DNA from: Actinomycetaceae bacterium | GTDB taxonomy: Bacteria; Actinomycetota; Actinomycetes; Actinomycetales; Actinomycetaceae | DNA: 64,000 bases | NCBI GenBank assembly: GCA_030532405.1 | Contig: JAUNLF010000003.1 | Location: 124,001-188,000 of the forward strand | Direction of reading: 5' to 3' | Part shown: one piece after another, positions 54,917 through 63,219 of the stretch | How the letters are laid out: each line of letters opens with the position of its first letter | Position numbering within the stretch: the first letter of the stretch is position 1 | The notes under the pieces: model-generated | What the model was told of the DNA's origin: nothing | Database searches by the model: none | What the model saw: only the letters and a program-made list of their open reading frames with translations | Made by a program: the position numbers and the translations under genes

Positions 54917-55636
54917 GTGAAGACTTACCGGGATGAAGCGATCGTTTTGCGCACCCAAAAACTGGGTGAAGCCGATCGCATCATCACGGTCTTAACGCGC
55001 AACAACGGGTTAAAACGCGTCGTCGCGAAAGGCGTGCGCCGCACGTCCTCAAAGTTCGGGGCGCGCCTGGAACCCTTCACGGTCGTGGACGCACAGTTTT
55101 ATTTGGGGCGCAGCTTGGACGTGCTCACGCAGGTGCAAACCCTGCGACCCTACGGCCTGCAGATCGCGCAGGACTATGAGCTGTACACGCGCGCAAACGT
55201 CATGGTCGAAATCGCCGAGCGCCTCTCCGAAGAAGAAGCGCACCCACCCATGTACCTGCTGCTACTCGGGGCGCTACACGCGCTTGCCAACCGCCGGCAC
55301 GGCGCCGACCTGGTGATGAACTCGTTCATACTGCGAGCCATCGCCATGAGCGGGTGGGCGCCCTCCTTCTGGGACTGCGCGGCGTGCGGACACCCCGGAC
55401 CCAACACGGGTTTCAACGTGTCCGTGGGCGGCGCGGTGTGCGACGCGTGCAGGCCACCGGGCTCACTGGCCCCCTCACCGGAAGCCATGATGCTGCTCGG
55501 CGACCTACTGTCCGGGGACTGGGCCAGCGCCGACGCTTCCGAACCCTTCGCCAGGCGTGAGGCATCCGGCCTCGTCGCCGCATGGGTGCAATGGCACGTT
55601 GAGCGCCGCATAAAGTCGTACAGTCTGATTAAATAA
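54917..55636 (+). CDS. recO: DNA repair protein RecO
   Basis: A 239-residue mediator that loads RecA on SSB-coated DNA. The N-terminal OB fold has YRDEAIVLRTQKLGEADRIITVLTR. The C-terminal part has a four-Cys zinc site: CAACGHPGP and VCDACRPPG. RecO is usually 235-270 residues. A weak GTG start with no clear RBS lies 19 bases after leuA; the transcript may continue from leuA. Followed by uppS, a common actinobacterial order. Confidence 0.94.
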   Translation: MKTYRDEAIVLRTQKLGEADRIITVLTRNNGLKRVVAKGVRRTSSKFGARLEPFTVVDAQFYLGRSLDVLTQVQTLRPYGLQIAQDYELYTRANVMVEIAERLSEEEAHPPMYLLLLGALHALANRRHGADLVMNSFILRAIAMSGWAPSFWDCAACGHPGPNTGFNVSVGGAVCDACRPPGSLAPSPEAMMLLGDLLSGDWASADASEPFARREASGLVAAWVQWHVERRIKSYSLIK

Positions 55637-55670
55637 GTCGCCTAACAGCCCGTTTCATATCGGAGGACGC

Positions 55671-56441
55671 ATGAGCACCACGCCCGGTCCCGGTGAAGGC
55701 CGATCCAAGGCCCCGCAAATCGAGGACGTTCCCGCACACGTCGCCATCATTATGGACGGCAACGGCAGGTGGGCAAACGCGCGCGGACTGCCCCGCACGG
55801 AGGGGCACCGCGCCGGTGAAGAGGCGCTGATGGATACGATCGCGGGCGCCCTCGAAATCGGTGTTAAACACTTGACCGTGTACGCGTTTTCTACGGAAAA
55901 CTGGAAGAGGTCGCCGGCCGAAGTGCGCTTCCTGATGGGCTATTCGCGCGATGTGCTGCGTCGCCGCCGCGATGAACTAAACGAGTGGGGGGTTGGCATC
56001 CACTGGTGGGGCAGGCGGCCGCGACTGTGGAAGTCCGTAATCAACGAGTTGCAAGCCGCGGAAGCGTTGACGCGTGGAAACGACAAGCTTCATTTCAACA
56101 TGGCCGTAAACTACGGGGGCCGCGCCGAAATCGCGGACGCCGTTCAAAAAATCGCCGGTGAGGTCGAGTCTGGCGCGCTTACCGCAAAGGGAATCACCGA
56201 GGATACGGTGCGCCGACGGCTGTACGCGCCGGACTCGCCGGATGTTGATTTGCTGATTCGCACCGGCGGCGAACAGCGGATCTCAAACTTTTTGCTGTGG
56301 CAGTGCGCGTACGCGGAGTTCGCGTTCAACCCGGTTGCGTGGCCCGAATACGGGCGCGAACAACTGTGGGACGACATTCTTAACTACACCGGGCGCGACA
56401 GGCGCTTCGGGGGCGCGATCGACCGCGTCGCAAAGCAGTAG
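55671..56441 (+). CDS. uppS: Isoprenyl transferase (polyprenyl diphosphate synthase, Z-type)
   Basis: A 256-residue cis-prenyltransferase making the lipid carrier for peptidoglycan and other envelope sugars. The catalytic Asp is in AIIMDGNGRWANARGLPRTEGH; FSTENWKRSPAEV, AVNYGGRAEI and the C-terminal LLIRTGGEQRISNFLLWQCAYAEF are family motifs. Actinobacteria may make decaprenyl or undecaprenyl chains, and length cannot be told here. RBS GGAGGAC. It follows recO by 34 bases. Confidence 0.95.
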   Translation: MSTTPGPGEGRSKAPQIEDVPAHVAIIMDGNGRWANARGLPRTEGHRAGEEALMDTIAGALEIGVKHLTVYAFSTENWKRSPAEVRFLMGYSRDVLRRRRDELNEWGVGIHWWGRRPRLWKSVINELQAAEALTRGNDKLHFNMAVNYGGRAEIADAVQKIAGEVESGALTAKGITEDTVRRRLYAPDSPDVDLLIRTGGEQRISNFLLWQCAYAEFAFNPVAWPEYGREQLWDDILNYTGRDRRFGGAIDRVAKQ

Positions 56442-56447
56442 GTGGGT

Positions 56448-56987
56448 TTACTGTTCAACCTCGACAGTGGCGAGGCTGCGCTTCTTGGCGGCCTCGTTTC
56501 GCCGATGCAAGATGAACAGCCCCAGCATGGTCACGAACACCGTGGACACGACGATCGCCCAAGTCTTACCGGCGGTCGCAGCCTGGCCGGTCTTGAACAA
56601 GCCGATAAACACGGCCGCGTACAGCGTGCCCCACGCAATGTAGCCCGGGATCGCAACCAGGGTGTACAGCCACCAGCGCAGACGCAAAACACCCGCGCCC
56701 GCATGCACCACGGTTTGGAAGCCGATGGTCAAAAACGACAGCGGAATGATGATCAAACCCCACTTGTCGACAGCATCCACACCCTTGCGCACCGAGGCGC
56801 CCTCAAGCCATCGACGCAACTTCAAAACCCACGCCTTGTCACTATTTTGCGACTTCGCTAGGAAGCCGTACGTGCCAAGCCACGCGATCCAGTAGGTTGC
56901 CTGAGACCGCAAGAACACAATCACCGTCAAAAACATGGCAATCCCGATGAAGGGCCCGTCCGCGATCCACTGGGGTACTCCCGGCAT
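56448..56987 (-). CDS. Predicted membrane protein with DedA/VTT-like segment
   Basis: A 179-residue protein with four or five hydrophobic segments. The start at 56987 has AAGGAG six bases upstream. The segment GFQTVVHAGAGVLRLRWWLYTLVAIPGYIAWGTLYA resembles the VTT/DedA core (Gly-x-x-x-Gly followed by R..R and PG...W), but the first conserved Arg of typical DedA proteins is replaced. DedA members are lipid scramblases or flippases; here that is only a suggestion. It ends 6 bases after the convergent uppS stop. Confidence 0.7.
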   Translation of the reverse strand: MPGVPQWIADGPFIGIAMFLTVIVFLRSQATYWIAWLGTYGFLAKSQNSDKAWVLKLRRWLEGASVRKGVDAVDKWGLIIIPLSFLTIGFQTVVHAGAGVLRLRWWLYTLVAIPGYIAWGTLYAAVFIGLFKTGQAATAGKTWAIVVSTVFVTMLGLFILHRRNEAAKKRSLATVEVEQ

Positions 56988-57063
56988 TCCTACTCCTTTA
57001 TTGTTCGAGGGCGAGCTACTCTCGCGATTTTGTGACGCCACCGCACAGGTTCAGGCGCGCCCC

Positions 57064-57480
57064 TTAGGACTCGCCCGCACCCGCGCGTTGACACTGCGGG
57101 CACAGGCCGAAAATCTCTAAAGAGTGCTCCAGGTCTGAAAACCCGTACTTAGCTACTAACGCATCAAGCAGGCTTTCCATTTCCTTCCCGGTGACTTCGA
57201 TGCTTTTTCGGCAGTTTCGACACACCAGGTGGTGGTGATGGCCGTCCAGGTCGCAGCGCCGGTACAGGGACTCTCCGTCCGGAGCCATCAGCATATCTAT
57301 ACTGCCATCTTCAGCTAAAGACCGCAGGTTGCGATACACCGTTGCGAGCCCGACCTTTTCGCCGTTTGCGACCATGTCCATGTGGATTGTTTGCGCCGAA
57401 CGGAACTCGCCGGAGTCTTTCAGCGCGTCAATAACTAGCTGCCGTTGGCGGGTGTTGCGCTTTCCTGTACTCATTTTCAC
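57064..57480 (-). CDS. zur: Fur-family regulator, probable Zur
   Basis: A 138-residue metalloregulator. The winged helix contains NTRQRQLVIDALKD and LATVYRNLRSLAEDGSIDML. The metal region has CDLDGHHHHLVCRNCRKSIEV, with the C-terminal structural Cys pair GLCPQC. It is translationally coupled to znuB (GTG overlapping its TGA) at the end of znuA-znuC-znuB, so zinc sensing is likely. A 15-bp box in the znuA promoter fits a Zur site. Confidence 0.9.
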   Translation of the reverse strand: MKMSTGKRNTRQRQLVIDALKDSGEFRSAQTIHMDMVANGEKVGLATVYRNLRSLAEDGSIDMLMAPDGESLYRRCDLDGHHHHLVCRNCRKSIEVTGKEMESLLDALVAKYGFSDLEHSLEIFGLCPQCQRAGAGES

Positions 57481-58454
57481 CGAACCTGTTCGTTTACTGC
57501 TTTTTGTTCCCGTTCGGGATGCATTACGTGAAGTGGGTCCACTTTAACGCGTCTGCGCCCTCGTACGCGTTCAATTATGGGTCGGAGGGCGAACACGAGC
57601 GCGTAGATGGCAATCGCTAGTACGACGATCGCAGCGCCCGGGGAGAGGTCGTAGAAGTACGTGAAGGTCAGTCCGACTACGGTTGTGACGACTCCGATTC
57701 CCATTGCGAGGGCCATTGTTGCGCGGAAGGAGCGCACAACGATCTGCGAGATTGCGACCGGCACAATCATCAGGGCGGACACCAGCAGGGCACCGACAAC
57801 GCGCATGGCAACCGCGACGGTCGCCGCGGCAAGTAGTGCGATGATTAGCGACAAGAGGTTGACGGGCAGGCCCGTGGAGCGGGCGAACTCCTCGTCGTTT
57901 GCGACCGAGTACAGCGCGGGGGACAGGCCGACTCCAACCAGCAGGATGAACGCGGCCAGTGCGACCGTGGACCAAATGTCCGTTGTCGTGACCGTCGCAA
58001 TCGAGCCAAACAGGTAGGAGTTCAGTTGCGAGGACGTTCCTCCGGCAACACCGATCAGTAGTACGCCACCGGCAATACCGCCGTAGAACAGCATTGCGAG
58101 CGCCACGTCGGAGGACGTCTTACCCGCGATGCGAATGACCTCCAGCGTGACTGCGCCGAGCACGGCAATAACGAAGGCACCCGGGATCGCGAAGGACTCG
58201 GGCTCGGCAACGTTCAGCCACGATCCAACCAGCCAGCCGAGCGCAACACCCGTGAGGGCGATGTGTCCAATACCGTCACCCAGCATTGCTAGGCGGCGGT
58301 GGACCAGGTACGTGCCAACAACGGGCGCGGACAGGCCAACTAGGATCGCCGCAATAAACGACCGTTGCATAAGAGGGGACTGCAGCATCGTCACCAGATC
58401 GGTGCCAAGTCCGCTTGCCACAACAGATGAAACTTGCATTGCTGTACTAATCAC
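57477..58454 (-). CDS. znuB: Zinc ABC transporter permease
   Basis: A 325-residue ABC-3 family permease. The GTG start at 58454 has GGAGG six bases upstream and overlaps the znuC stop by 8 bases; upstream in-frame codons run inside znuC. Family segments include YLVHRRLAMLGDGIGHIALTGVALG and SIATVTTTDIW, and about eight membrane helices are visible. It forms the membrane channel for zinc or manganese; the ZnuA-type binding protein and Zur make zinc likely. The C-terminal tail is basic and cytoplasmic. Confidence 0.92.
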   Translation of the reverse strand: MISTAMQVSSVVASGLGTDLVTMLQSPLMQRSFIAAILVGLSAPVVGTYLVHRRLAMLGDGIGHIALTGVALGWLVGSWLNVAEPESFAIPGAFVIAVLGAVTLEVIRIAGKTSSDVALAMLFYGGIAGGVLLIGVAGGTSSQLNSYLFGSIATVTTTDIWSTVALAAFILLVGVGLSPALYSVANDEEFARSTGLPVNLLSLIIALLAAATVAVAMRVVGALLVSALMIVPVAISQIVVRSFRATMALAMGIGVVTTVVGLTFTYFYDLSPGAAIVVLAIAIYALVFALRPIIERVRGRRRVKVDPLHVMHPEREQKAVNEQVR

Positions 58455-59265
58455 GGTGACCTCCGGTGAACTTGTCATCAAACTTGGGCTCGCCCCTGTG
58501 CGGGTAGTGGTGGTGCTGGGGCGGCATGGAAGGAAGTTCGCCGGGTAGCCCATCAAAATCCACGTGACCATTAGTCACTTGGATAACTCTGTCCAGGTGC
58601 GGCTCGAGCGGGCCGAGTTCGTGCAGGATCAAAATAATTGTCTTCCCCTCGGCCTTCAGGTCCGCCACAATATCGGCGAGCCTGGACTGCGAGTGCCGGT
58701 CAATACCCGCCAAAGGCTCATCCATGATCAGCAGGTCGGGGTTGCGAACCAGTGCCCGCGCGATGCGCACGCGCTGATGCTGACCGCCGGACAGCACTTG
58801 GATGGGAGCATCGTTGCGGTGCAGTAGGCCAACCGTGTTTAGAGCCTTTTCAGAGGCCTTCTTCGATCCGATTGGGAACCACCACTGGCGCGGCCCAAGC
58901 AAACCCGTGCGTACGACCTCAAACGCGGATGATGAAACACCCGCACCGGTTGCGGGACGCTGCGGTACGTAACCGATGCGCTTCCACGGCACGGAACCAC
59001 CGGCCTTACCGCGCCCGTGGGCGGCCTGGCCAAACAGTTTCACTTCACCGCTGGTTATCGGCGCGGACCCCATCAACGATTTCACGAACGTGGATTTTCC
59101 CGACCCGTTAGACCCCGTAATGGCCACAACCTGGCCGACCGGAATCTCCACGTCAACACCGTGCAAGATCACGTTGCTTTCGTACGCAACGTGAAGATTA
59201 TGCGTATATACGGCTAGGGCCGCGTCTTGTGGACGTGACCCTAGCGTGGACTGACTCGTATTCAC
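58447..59265 (-). CDS. znuC: Zinc ABC transporter ATP-binding protein
   Basis: A 272-residue ATPase. Walker A is GSNGSGKST (near 51-59), the Q loop IGYVPQRP, the signature LSGGQHQRVRIARAL, Walker B LLIMDEP and the switch His in ILHELGPLE. The tail has PPQHHHYPHRGEP, a His-rich segment that could bind metal. GTG start overlaps the znuA stop by 4 bases, so the four genes form one operon. Confidence 0.94.
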   Translation of the reverse strand: MNTSQSTLGSRPQDAALAVYTHNLHVAYESNVILHGVDVEIPVGQVVAITGSNGSGKSTFVKSLMGSAPITSGEVKLFGQAAHGRGKAGGSVPWKRIGYVPQRPATGAGVSSSAFEVVRTGLLGPRQWWFPIGSKKASEKALNTVGLLHRNDAPIQVLSGGQHQRVRIARALVRNPDLLIMDEPLAGIDRHSQSRLADIVADLKAEGKTIILILHELGPLEPHLDRVIQVTNGHVDFDGLPGELPSMPPQHHHYPHRGEPKFDDKFTGGHRD

Positions 59266-60284
59266 TTACAGCCCAAACCCTTCTGCAAATTCTCAAGATT
59301 TTGCTTCATAATGTCGACGTAATCGCTGTGCGGATCATTCTGCGTGGCAGCCGGATCCAGCGTCATTGTTTCCACACCGAGGTCGTCAGCTAAGACTTCG
59401 ATCACCTTCGGAGAAATGTTCACCTCGGTGTAGATCACCTTCGAACCCGTTTCCTTAACCAGGTCAGAAATCTGCTTCAAACGCTCCGGGGAAGGCGTGA
59501 CTTCCGGGTCAATCCCCGAAACACCCACCTGCTTCAAACCGGTTAGCTGAGCCAGGTAGCCAAACGCCTCGTGAGACACAATAAACGTGTCATGCTCACA
59601 CGTTGTGAGCTCACTTTGAATCTGGCCTGCCAAATCTTCCATCTGCGCGGCAACATCCTTCGCGTTTGCCTTGTAGAAGTCAGCGTTTTGCGCATCAACC
59701 TCGGACAGGAAGTCACCCAGCTCAATCGCCACTAGCGCCATGCGCTGCGGGTCCAACCAAAAGTGCGGATCGCCCTCCAAATCGTGCGCGTGACCGTGAT
59801 CGTCACCCTCGTGTGCGTGCTCTGCGTGTTCTTCGGGGGTTTCGCCCTCGTGGCCTTCTTCCGCGTGCTCTGCGTGTTCTTCGGGGGTTTCACCTTCGTG
59901 GTCGTGGGCTACGCCGGTCTCGGCAAGTTTCGCCGCGTCAGTGACATCGAGGACGTGGCTCGGCCCGGCCTCCGCAATGGCCGCATCCACCGAGCTTTGG
60001 AAGCCCTTCAAGTAAACGACCGCGTCGGAAGCGGAGATTTCAGCAACACCCTTCGGGGATAGCTCCAAGGAGTGCGCGTCGGCTCCCGGGGGAGTGAGCG
60101 AATCAACGGACACCTTGTCGGCGCCTACCTGCTCAACCAAGTACTGCAACGGGTAGAACGAAGCCTTGACGTCAAGCGCTCCGGAATCGGAGTTACCAGG
60201 CTCGCCCTCGCTCGCGGTGCCACAGCCGGCAAGAATCAAAGCCGCGGAGGCTCCCAGTGCGATGAAAGATTTACGAATGTTCAT
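59262..60284 (-). CDS. znuA: Zinc ABC transporter substrate-binding lipoprotein
   Basis: A 340-residue cluster A-I receptor. The ATG at 60284 is chosen because it begins the signal peptide ending in LAGC (Cys21 lipid anchor). Metal-binding positions are His in PPGADAHSLELSP, His in EGDPHFWLDPQRM, His in IVSHEAFGYLA and Asp/Glu near VETMTLDPAA. A His/Glu-rich loop (about 145-185: HDHEGETPEEHAEHAEEG and relatives) lies between the first two, as in zinc-specific proteins. No RBS is present; promoter elements suggest a leaderless transcript. Confidence 0.93.
   Translation of the reverse strand: MNIRKSFIALGASAALILAGCGTASEGEPGNSDSGALDVKASFYPLQYLVEQVGADKVSVDSLTPPGADAHSLELSPKGVAEISASDAVVYLKGFQSSVDAAIAEAGPSHVLDVTDAAKLAETGVAHDHEGETPEEHAEHAEEGHEGETPEEHAEHAHEGDDHGHAHDLEGDPHFWLDPQRMALVAIELGDFLSEVDAQNADFYKANAKDVAAQMEDLAGQIQSELTTCEHDTFIVSHEAFGYLAQLTGLKQVGVSGIDPEVTPSPERLKQISDLVKETGSKVIYTEVNISPKVIEVLADDLGVETMTLDPAATQNDPHSDYVDIMKQNLENLQKGLGCK
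59815..59891. repeat. Direct 29-bp repeat encoding the His-rich loop of znuA
   Basis: The same 29 bases occur at 59815-59843 and 59863-59891, encoding ETPEEHAEHA twice with a 16-residue period. The repeat can expand or contract by slippage and change the metal-binding loop length. Confidence 0.85.
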
Positions 60285-60320
60285 GACAACCATTATCACT
60301 AAGAGTTTTGTGGATGCCAA
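60284..60320 (-). promoter_or_regulatory. znuA promoter with overlapping Zur box
   Basis: On the minus strand TTGGCA (60315-60320) and GATAAT (60292-60297) are 17 bases apart, and the A of the znuA ATG lies eight bases after the -10 box. TGATAATGGTTGTCA (60284-60298) overlaps the -10 box and start, with symmetry TGA-N-AA-N3-TT-N-TCA, like known Zur/Fur boxes. This would make the message leaderless and zinc-repressed. Confidence 0.7.
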
Positions 60321-60473
60321 GTTAAATTTGTGCGATCTACGTCGCACGTCCGTATCTGGCTCATTATTTTGAAATGACCACAATCGAACTACACTTAAAG
60401 GCGTTCGCGTCAGGACGGCGCGAAATGTGAACCGCACCAGCCAGGTGCGGTATCGAAAATAAGGAGAATACCT

Positions 60474-61865
60474 GTGGCAAACGAGCCTTCACGTCTAGAT
60501 TCCGTCATCAACCTCGCGAAACGTCGCGGTTTTGTTTTCCCATCCGGAGAGATCTACGGCGGAACCCGTTCGGCGTGGGACTATGGCCCACTCGGAGTCG
60601 AGCTAAAAGAAAACATCAAGCGAGCATGGTGGTCACGCATGGTCCGCATGCGCGACGACGTAGTCGGACTAGACTCCTCAATCATTCTTCCCACCGCAGT
60701 GTGGGAAGCATCCGGACACGTAACCGCGTTCACCGACCCGCTAATCGAATGCTTGTCCTGCCACAAGCGCCAACGCGAAGACCAGCTAATCGAAAACTAC
60801 GCTGAAAAGAACGGCGTCGACGAAGCGGACGTCACCATGGACGACGTGGCCTGCCCCCACTGTGGCAACCGGGGCAACTGGACCGAGCCGCGCGCATTCT
60901 CCGGCCTCATGAAAACCTACCTTGGTGCCGTTGACGACGAGACGGGCCTACACTACCTGCGCCCCGAAACCGCCCAGGGCATTTTCGTAAACTTCGCCAA
61001 CGTCATGACCGCTGCCCGCATGAAACCGCCGTTTGGCATCGCCCAGATCGGTAAATCGTTCCGCAACGAAATCACGCCGGGCAACTTCATCTTCCGCACC
61101 CGCGAGTTCGAACAGATGGAACTAGAATTCTTCGTCGAGCCGGGCACCGATGAGGACTGGCACCAGTACTGGATCGACGAGCGCCTGAACTGGTACACCG
61201 ACCTTGGCATCAACCGCGACCACCTGCGCCTGTACGAGCATCCGCAAGAAAAGCTCTCGCACTACTCCAAGCGCACCGTCGACATCGAGTACACCTTCGG
61301 ATTCAAGGGCTCGGACTGGGGCGAACTTGAAGGTATCGCGAACCGTACCGACTACGACCTCGGAACACATCAAAAAGAATCCGGCGCCAAACTGGACTAC
61401 TTCGACCAGCAGTCGAGCGAGCGTTGGACGCCGTACGTAATCGAGCCGTCCGCGGGCCTTACCCGCTCGCTAATGGCATTCCTAGTCGAGGCGTACACCG
61501 AGGACGAGGCTCCGAACACCAAGGGCGGAGTCGACAAACGCACGGTCTTGAAGCTGGATCCGCGCCTCGCACCCGTCAAGGCCGCAGTACTGCCGCTGTC
61601 GCGTAAGGAACAGCTGACCGGCCCCGCGCGCGAACTAGCCATGCAGCTACGCCGCCGCTGGAACGTCGACTACGACGACGCCGGCGCCGTTGGCCGCCGC
61701 TACCGTCGCCAAGACGAAATCGGCACGCCGTTCTGCATCACCTACGACTTCGACACGCTGGACGACAACGCCGTGACCATTCGCGATCGCGACACCATGG
61801 AACAAGTCCGCGTACCCATCGACGAGGTCGAGTCCTACCTGAGCGAGCGTCTGCCGCTGTTCTAA
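60474..61865 (+). CDS. glyS: Glycine--tRNA ligase (homodimeric type)
   Basis: A 463-residue class II synthetase of the alpha2 type. The N-terminal motif is [31 protein letters not shown]; motif 2 is near [21 protein letters not shown], motif 3 at [16 protein letters not shown] four-Cys segment (ECLSCHKRQ and [12 protein letters not shown]) probably binds zinc. The GTG start has AAGGAG. It is divergent from znuA. An 8-bp hairpin lies in the leader (60431-60451). Confidence 0.96.
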   Translation: MANEPSRLDSVINLAKRRGFVFPSGEIYGGTRSAWDYGPLGVELKENIKRAWWSRMVRMRDDVVGLDSSIILPTAVWEASGHVTAFTDPLIECLSCHKRQREDQLIENYAEKNGVDEADVTMDDVACPHCGNRGNWTEPRAFSGLMKTYLGAVDDETGLHYLRPETAQGIFVNFANVMTAARMKPPFGIAQIGKSFRNEITPGNFIFRTREFEQMELEFFVEPGTDEDWHQYWIDERLNWYTDLGINRDHLRLYEHPQEKLSHYSKRTVDIEYTFGFKGSDWGELEGIANRTDYDLGTHQKESGAKLDYFDQQSSERWTPYVIEPSAGLTRSLMAFLVEAYTEDEAPNTKGGVDKRTVLKLDPRLAPVKAAVLPLSRKEQLTGPARELAMQLRRRWNVDYDDAGAVGRRYRRQDEIGTPFCITYDFDTLDDNAVTIRDRDTMEQVRVPIDEVESYLSERLPLF

Positions 61866-61897
61866 ACCCTTCCGCAACCCACGGAGCCTAACAGAGC

Positions 61898-63142
61898 TTG
61901 AATACAACCTCCGCAACAACCACCGGGGCCCTACAGATCGGACCGATCCGACTGTGGACCCCGGTGGTTTTAGCGCCCATGGCGGGCGTCACCGACGTGC
62001 CCTTTAGGCGCCTATCGCGCGAATACGGCGAGCGCGGCCTAAACAGCGAACTCCAGTCCGCCCTCCAACATGCAAAAAAGGGTGAAGACGCGCCTGCAGG
62101 GCTTTACGTGTGCGAAATGATCACCGCGCGCGCCCTGATTGAAGGCAACGAAAAAACCCAGCGCATGATCGAACCGGACCCGCAGGAACGCGTGCGATCC
62201 GTGCAACTGTACGGCGTGGACCCGGACACTATGGGACGGGCCGCAGAGCTCATGGTGGATCAGGACTTAGCGGACCACATTGATTTGAACTTTGGATGCC
62301 CCGTGCCGAAGGTAACCCGCAAGGGTGGAGGCGCGGCGCTGCCGTGGAAGCGCGACCTGCTCGAAGACATTTTGAAAGCCGTCGTGAGCGGCGCGGAGCG
62401 GGCCGGTAAGCGGCAAGGCCGTGACATTCCGGTGACGATCAAGATGCGCGTCGGCATCGACGACAAGCATCAAACCTACCTGGACGCGGGCCGCATCGCG
62501 CAAAACACCGGTGTCGCCGCGGTCGCTCTGCACGGGCGCACGCAGGCGCAGTACTATTCCGGCCACGCCGACTGGGAAACTATCGCGCGACTAAAAGAAA
62601 CTGTCAACATTCCCGTCATGGGCAACGGCGACATTTTCAAGGGCAGCGATGCTACCTCGATGATGGAGCAAACCGGGTGCGACGCGGTCGTAATCGGACG
62701 CGGATGTCAGGGCCGGCCCTGGCTGTTCACCGACATCACCTCCGAGTTCACCGGCGCCGGCCTGGAGCCCACGCGGCCCGACCTGCGCGAAGTTGTCCGC
62801 GTTATTCGCGAACACAGCGAGCTCATGATCGAACACATGGGCAATGAAGAAAACGCGATGCGCAACATGCGCAAACACATCGGCTGGTACCTTCGCGGAT
62901 TCGGAATCGGCGGAGAATCCCGCATGAAACTCGGCCGAGTTAGTAGTATCGAAGAACTAGACGAACTCGTAGCGCAGTTGGATTTGGACCAGCCCTACCC
63001 CAAGTCTGCGGATGGTCCAAGGGGCCGCAAGGGCCACGCCCGCCGGCCACACCTGCCGGACGGCTGGCTCGATTCGCAAACAATCGATTCCGCGTCGAGG
63101 GCGGACGTAGCGGCTAACGAGTCCGTCGCCGACGGCGGCTAA
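61898..63142 (+). CDS. dusB: tRNA-dihydrouridine synthase (DusB type)
   Basis: A 414-residue flavoprotein that reduces uridines in tRNA D-loops. VVLAPMAGVTDVPFRRLSREYG is the N-terminal FMN motif, the catalytic Cys lies in DLNFGCPVPKVTRKGGGAAL, and HGRTQAQYYSGHADW, IPVMGNGDIF and RPWLF follow. About 60 disordered residues form the C-terminal tail (PRGRKGHARRPH onward). The TTG start has GGAG 11 bases upstream. It follows glyS by 32 bases. Confidence 0.93.
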   Translation: MNTTSATTTGALQIGPIRLWTPVVLAPMAGVTDVPFRRLSREYGERGLNSELQSALQHAKKGEDAPAGLYVCEMITARALIEGNEKTQRMIEPDPQERVRSVQLYGVDPDTMGRAAELMVDQDLADHIDLNFGCPVPKVTRKGGGAALPWKRDLLEDILKAVVSGAERAGKRQGRDIPVTIKMRVGIDDKHQTYLDAGRIAQNTGVAAVALHGRTQAQYYSGHADWETIARLKETVNIPVMGNGDIFKGSDATSMMEQTGCDAVVIGRGCQGRPWLFTDITSEFTGAGLEPTRPDLREVVRVIREHSELMIEHMGNEENAMRNMRKHIGWYLRGFGIGGESRMKLGRVSSIEELDELVAQLDLDQPYPKSADGPRGRKGHARRPHLPDGWLDSQTIDSASRADVAANESVADGG

Positions 63143-63219
63143 CAGCACGGTGGCTTTCGCGGTCAACGGCCGCTACGCCAAAGTGGACCGGATTTTCGGG
63201 CCGAATGTAAGGAGCAAAC

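Noticed and set aside
58455-58571. Longer N terminus for znuB
   Set aside because: It overlaps znuC coding sequence; the GTG at 58454 has a GGAGG at the right distance.
60285-60437. Longer N terminus for znuA
   Set aside because: The extension has no signal peptide and covers the promoter and Zur-like box.
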